Shown: positions 8,161-11,429 of the stretch, one piece after another
Layout of the letters: each line of letters begins with the position of its first letter
How positions within the stretch are numbered: the first letter of the stretch is position 1
Origin: Chloromonas sp. AAM2
Lineage: Eukaryota > Chlorophyta > Chlorophyceae > Chlamydomonadales > Chlamydomonadaceae
Assembly: GCA_004335635.1 (NCBI GenBank)
Contig: QAXH01004962.1
Coordinates: 1 to 11,429 of the forward strand
Length of the DNA: 11,429 nucleotides
Direction: 5' to 3'
Notes under the pieces: model-generated
What the model was told of the DNA's origin: nothing
What the model saw: only the letters and a program-made list of their open reading frames with translations
Databases searched by the model: none
Program-made: the position numbers and the translations under genes

Positions 8161-11100
8161 ATGGACATACATTCAGCGTCGGGGCATCGGATGGCTTGCT
8201 ATCCCCATGCCCAGCGGCGAGCGCCCAGCTTCAAAGGGCTACAGAAGCCTTCTGTTCCGTTGATTTGCCGCAGAAGTCCTGTATCGCAGCATCTGCTTCT
8301 GAACAGGCCTGCCAGCAACCTCGTCGTCCCTCGCGTGTTCCAAGCAGAACGACAACAGGCAAGTGCTGCGGAGTGCTTGGAGAACATGCATCCACGCCTC
8401 CAACGTTCAACTGGCCGACAGCCTCTGCTCGCAGGTGGAGGATGAATCGAATCCCTCTGCCGCAATTGATGCATCTCAACCAAACCAGGGGGCGCCACTC
8501 AGCACCGTCTCGGAAATGTGCGCACTGCCCAGAAGTTTGCTGACACGGCTGCATGAATAAAGCCCAACCGCTAGTTACCTTTTTCCTGGAGTCTTCCATT
8601 TCCTTCTTCTATCAAGGCCTAGCCTTCAACAACACACTGGTGACAGTGGGGCAGGTTGGCATTGGTGAATTGTGTCCTTGCCTTTCCATAGTTGCTGCAT
8701 CAGTGCTCTATCGTTAATCCCGTGTCAGTATCTCAGCAGTATTCAAGTGTATCTCAATGTGCTGGCCATTGATGCAGGTGGCCTCGTCTGGCAGCGGAGC
8801 ATGGTGACAAACTGGCATGCAAGGAGCCTCACAATCGCGAGGCACAAGACCTGACTTTCTCACAGCTGTACTCAATGATGCAGAAATGTGCAGCAGGGAT
8901 GCAGCAATTGGGGCTAGCAAACAACGACAAGGCAAGTGGGCAGGCCTTTAATGCCACAGGCTCGTTCACGTGCTCAGCTCATATGCCACCAACAAGCTGA
9001 ACAACTTCCCTACGTGTTGAATGTTTTTGTCGAAGCTAGCCTGCAACCTAGCTTTCTGTTCCACAACGTAAACAGGTGGCCTTGCTGGTTGAGCTTCATT
9101 TGCTGGCCATGGTTTGCATTTTTGTGCACAGCCCCTAGACGCTAGTCACGTTCTGTGTTCGCGTGCAGCCCTGGCCAAGAGTGACGCCTGGTGCCTGTGT
9201 TGCAGGTTGCTTTGATAGCGGAGTCTAGCAGCCGGTGGATCATAGCCGATCAGGGTGCCATGATGGCAGGTGCAGCAGTGGCCGTCAGGGGCTCAGCTGC
9301 GCCATCAGAGGAGCTCGCCTACATCATCAGGCACGCCAACTGCAGGGGCCTGATCCTGCACGATGCACAGACGCTGAAGGCAGTGGCACCTCAGCTTAGC
9401 AAGGTAAAGGCACAGCCATAACGCTTCCTGGCAGCCCACAGCTGTTGATTGCAGCCAAGGCAGGCCAGGTCTGACTCACAGTTTTACGTCAGTTAAACGT
9501 GCAGTAGTAGCTGCGGCTTAGATAGTAGCTGCGGCTTAGAGGCTCAGCTGAGTTAGATATCTGGTGATGTGTAGCCTGCTGACATAGATGGCAAAGAGGT
9601 CTGTGTTGGCTTGGCAGCCGGATAGCGCCCTGGTTGCACTGTCGCATTCCTGCCAGAATGGCCCAGCTGTCGATCTGTGCTTGTAAGACAGGTGTTGTGC
9701 AGCTCACATTTTCCTGTGACGTTTCCCATAGCCTCGCACATGCTGGCTGTCGGTGCATTACTCAGACTGTGCTTCGTATGTGCTGGACATCTGCCGTGCA
9801 GGCTGGCATGCCTGAGCTCAAGTTCTTGTTGGTCATCTGGGGCGCAGTGGACAGCGAAACCGAGGCCCTGCTGCGCCAGCACACGCAAGCGCCGCTGGTC
9901 AGTTGGCAGCAGCTGTTAGAAACGGGCAGCGAGCACATGGCAGCGCAGGCGTGGCGCCCCGCCCATGTGACTCCTGACCAACTGGCCACACTCGTGTACA
10001 CTTCGGGAACAACAGGTGTGTGTTGTGCCTTTCTTGCATGCATACAGGAAGCTGGGGGTTGCTTGCTCGCTTGTCTGGTTGCTTGTTTAGTTGGATGACT
10101 GAATGTTCATGCATGGATGCATTTGCAAATCACACAACAAGACTGGTGCTGTTCCGAAGGATTTTTTGAGTAGTCGTGTGTGCTCTGTTCACCAAGGCAG
10201 TAGTTGTTTGTTCTTTGTAGTTTGCGCGCTTGCCTGATGAATGTGTGGTTGGGTGTGCAAAACCCAATTGACGCAAACAACTGTGCTCGACAGCACACTA
10301 ATGCGTACCTCTCAACTATGAAGCGGCATGAAGAAGCAAGGTTACTGTGCAGTTTGCAAGGCACAGGTGTGCCATTGCCCGCACGCAGCTATTTTTAGCA
10401 CGTGACCTGTGCATTTGTCTCTCCACTCTGGCAGAGGACGCGCTGTTAGCGTTGCCACTAAGCAGTCCCCACCTTGCACCCGCCAGCTTGCCCGAACCAC
10501 CTTTTGCACGGCTACACAAATCGGCCTCCAACTGCTACACAAATCGGCCTCCTATCCAATCCATCACGTGCATCCCATGCTGTACCCGCAGGTGTCCCCA
10601 AGGGTGTGATGCTGACACACTCCAACCTCGTGTACCAGGTCAACAACCTGTCACACTTTGTCGAGGTGCGGCCGGGCGACACCTGCCTCAGCCTGCTGCC
10701 GCCGTGGCACATCTACCAGCGCAGCTGCACGTACTACATCTACTTGTGCGCAGGTGGGCCGAGGCGGCGTGGCACGAACCTTGTTTGGTCCCAATGCTTG
10801 TGGCTTGACAGGGTGTCATGGGCTGGTAGTGTATGGCCAGATACTCATGGTTTGCACCAGGGGTGCTGCAGTCCAGAGGGTTGCAACAGGGGTGCTGCAG
10901 TCCAGAGGGTTGCACTAGCAGCCTTCTGCTCTTGCCCTAACAACCACGCACATGGCATGGATCCGTACTTGGAAAGAGCTTGCTGCCGAGGAGCTCAGAC
11001 CGCTTTTCGTTTGCCTTGCGACTGTGCTCCGGGCATTTCATCTCAAAGGGAGATGCAGCGCTCCTGATGTGAAATGGAACACGCACCCGCAGGTCAGCTT

Positions 11101-11203
11101 GTGTTCACGAGCATTCGCAAGTTCCGTGACGACCTCCAAGCGTACCCGCCCGACCACCTGGTGTGCGTGCCGCTGGTGCTGGACACACTGTATACGAGAG
11201 TGG
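8161..11203 (+). CDS. AAE15: Chloroplast acyl-ACP synthetase / long-chain acyl-activating enzyme (AAE15/AAE16 type), 3' end outside window
   Basis: This adenylate-forming enzyme activates free fatty acids with ATP to acyl-AMP and transfers them to acyl carrier protein or CoA, recycling fatty acids in the plastid. Exons: 8161-8358, 8435-8517, 8778-8931, 9206-9403, 9802-10015, 10592-10753, 11093 to about 11203. All junctions are in phase and give 373 residues, about half of a roughly 700-residue family member. Residues 1-66 have many Arg, Ser and Pro and only two acidic residues, like a transit peptide. The family N-terminal segment follows (LSTVSEMWPRLAAEHGDKLA, about 87-106), then RWIIADQGAMMAGAAVAVRGS-type sequence at 155-175. 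The ATP-binding signature YTSGTTGVPKG is at 277-287, and LPPWHIYQRSC at 318-328 resembles the plant LPxWHxYER motif. Introns 1 (8359) and 3 (8932) have GC donors. The ATG at 8161 is the first in frame, with A at -3 and G at +4; an ATG at 8191 is the alternative. The last donor may be 11200 or 11204. Confidence 0.87.
9505..9540. repeat. 18-nt tandem duplication in intron 4 of the AAE gene
   Basis: TAGTAGCTGCGGCTTAGA occurs at 9505-9522 and directly again at 9523-9540, inside the 398-nt intron 9404-9801. Confidence 0.93.
10511..10552. repeat. 19-nt direct repeat in intron 5 of the AAE gene
   Basis: GCTACACAAATCGGCCTCC occurs at 10511-10529 and 10534-10552, a 23-nt period, shortly before the acceptor of exon 6 in the 576-nt intron 10016-10591. 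Confidence 0.93.
10858..10915. repeat. 29-nt tandem duplication in intron 6 of the AAE gene
   Basis: A 29-nt unit beginning CAGGGGTGCTGCAGTCCAGA is present at 10858-10886 and 10887-10915, differing only at the last base. It lies in the 339-nt intron 10754-11092. Confidence 0.94.
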
Positions 11204-11385
11204 GTGTAAGCTAGAACTGGGGAACAGAAGGGGTGCAAGGATGTGAGCAGTGTGGGCTAAACAGAGTAGGTATGATGGGCAAATACTGGGCAGGGTGGAG
11301 GCAACTTGTCGTCACTTGCTGCTCACTGTCTCTAGTTTTTGCTGCTTATCACTGTATTCACGTACAAGCTTTGGTCGCTGCCTAG

Positions 11386-11390
<5 letters not shown>

Positions 11391-11429
<39 letters not shown>
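11391..11429. repeat. (TA)n microsatellite, right edge
   Basis: An uninterrupted TA run of 39 nt reaching the last base, so its true length is unknown. It lies in the intron after the last visible AAE exon. Confidence 0.97.

Noticed and set aside
8556..8561. AATAAA, possible poly(A) signal
   Set aside because: It lies in intron 2 of the AAE gene. The exons on both sides join in phase to give the family sequence STVSEMWPRLAAEHGDK.
8231..8599. Minus-strand frames opposite the AAE transit-peptide exon (8199-8498, 8231-8599)
   Set aside because: The plus-strand exons here connect in frame to a recognised enzyme. The minus frames show no domain and are shadows.

Overview
The window is nuclear DNA from a photosynthetic eukaryote, most likely a green alga. 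I could build three intron-rich protein genes from it. Every exon junction in the models is in phase, exons are short (30 to 214 nt) and introns mostly 200 to 350 nt. Base composition is mid-GC, introns are rich in TGCATGCA-type palindromes, and one gene encodes a plastid-type fatty-acid activating enzyme. A Coccomyxa-like trebouxiophyte is my best guess, but the organism is inference. No bacterial operons, RNA genes, transposons or CRISPR arrays were seen.

Layout. (1) 155-3034, minus strand: nine exons give the first 288 residues of a BAR-domain (Rvs161/Rvs167/amphiphysin-type) membrane-curvature protein. Its 3' end runs off the left edge. (2) 3035-3753: a divergent intergenic region with a perfect TGACGTCA palindrome. 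(3) 3754-7344, plus strand: nine exons encode a 231-residue coiled-coil protein of unknown function. All of its internal introns from exon 2 onward are phase 0. (4) 7345-8160: 3' flank of that gene and promoter of the next. (5) 8161-11203, plus strand: seven exons give the N-terminal 373 residues of a chloroplast acyl-ACP/acyl-CoA synthetase of the AAE15/AAE16 type. It continues beyond the right edge.

Long (AT)n runs lie at both ends of the window, so it may be a contig or gap-bounded piece that stops at microsatellites. Four of the 24 inferred splice donors are GC rather than GT, a high share. Nothing in the sequence links the three genes into one pathway. The only shared regulation suggested is the head-to-head arrangement of the BAR and coiled-coil genes.

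All gene models come from reading splice sites and frame by eye. Family assignments rest on recognised motifs, not on a database search.
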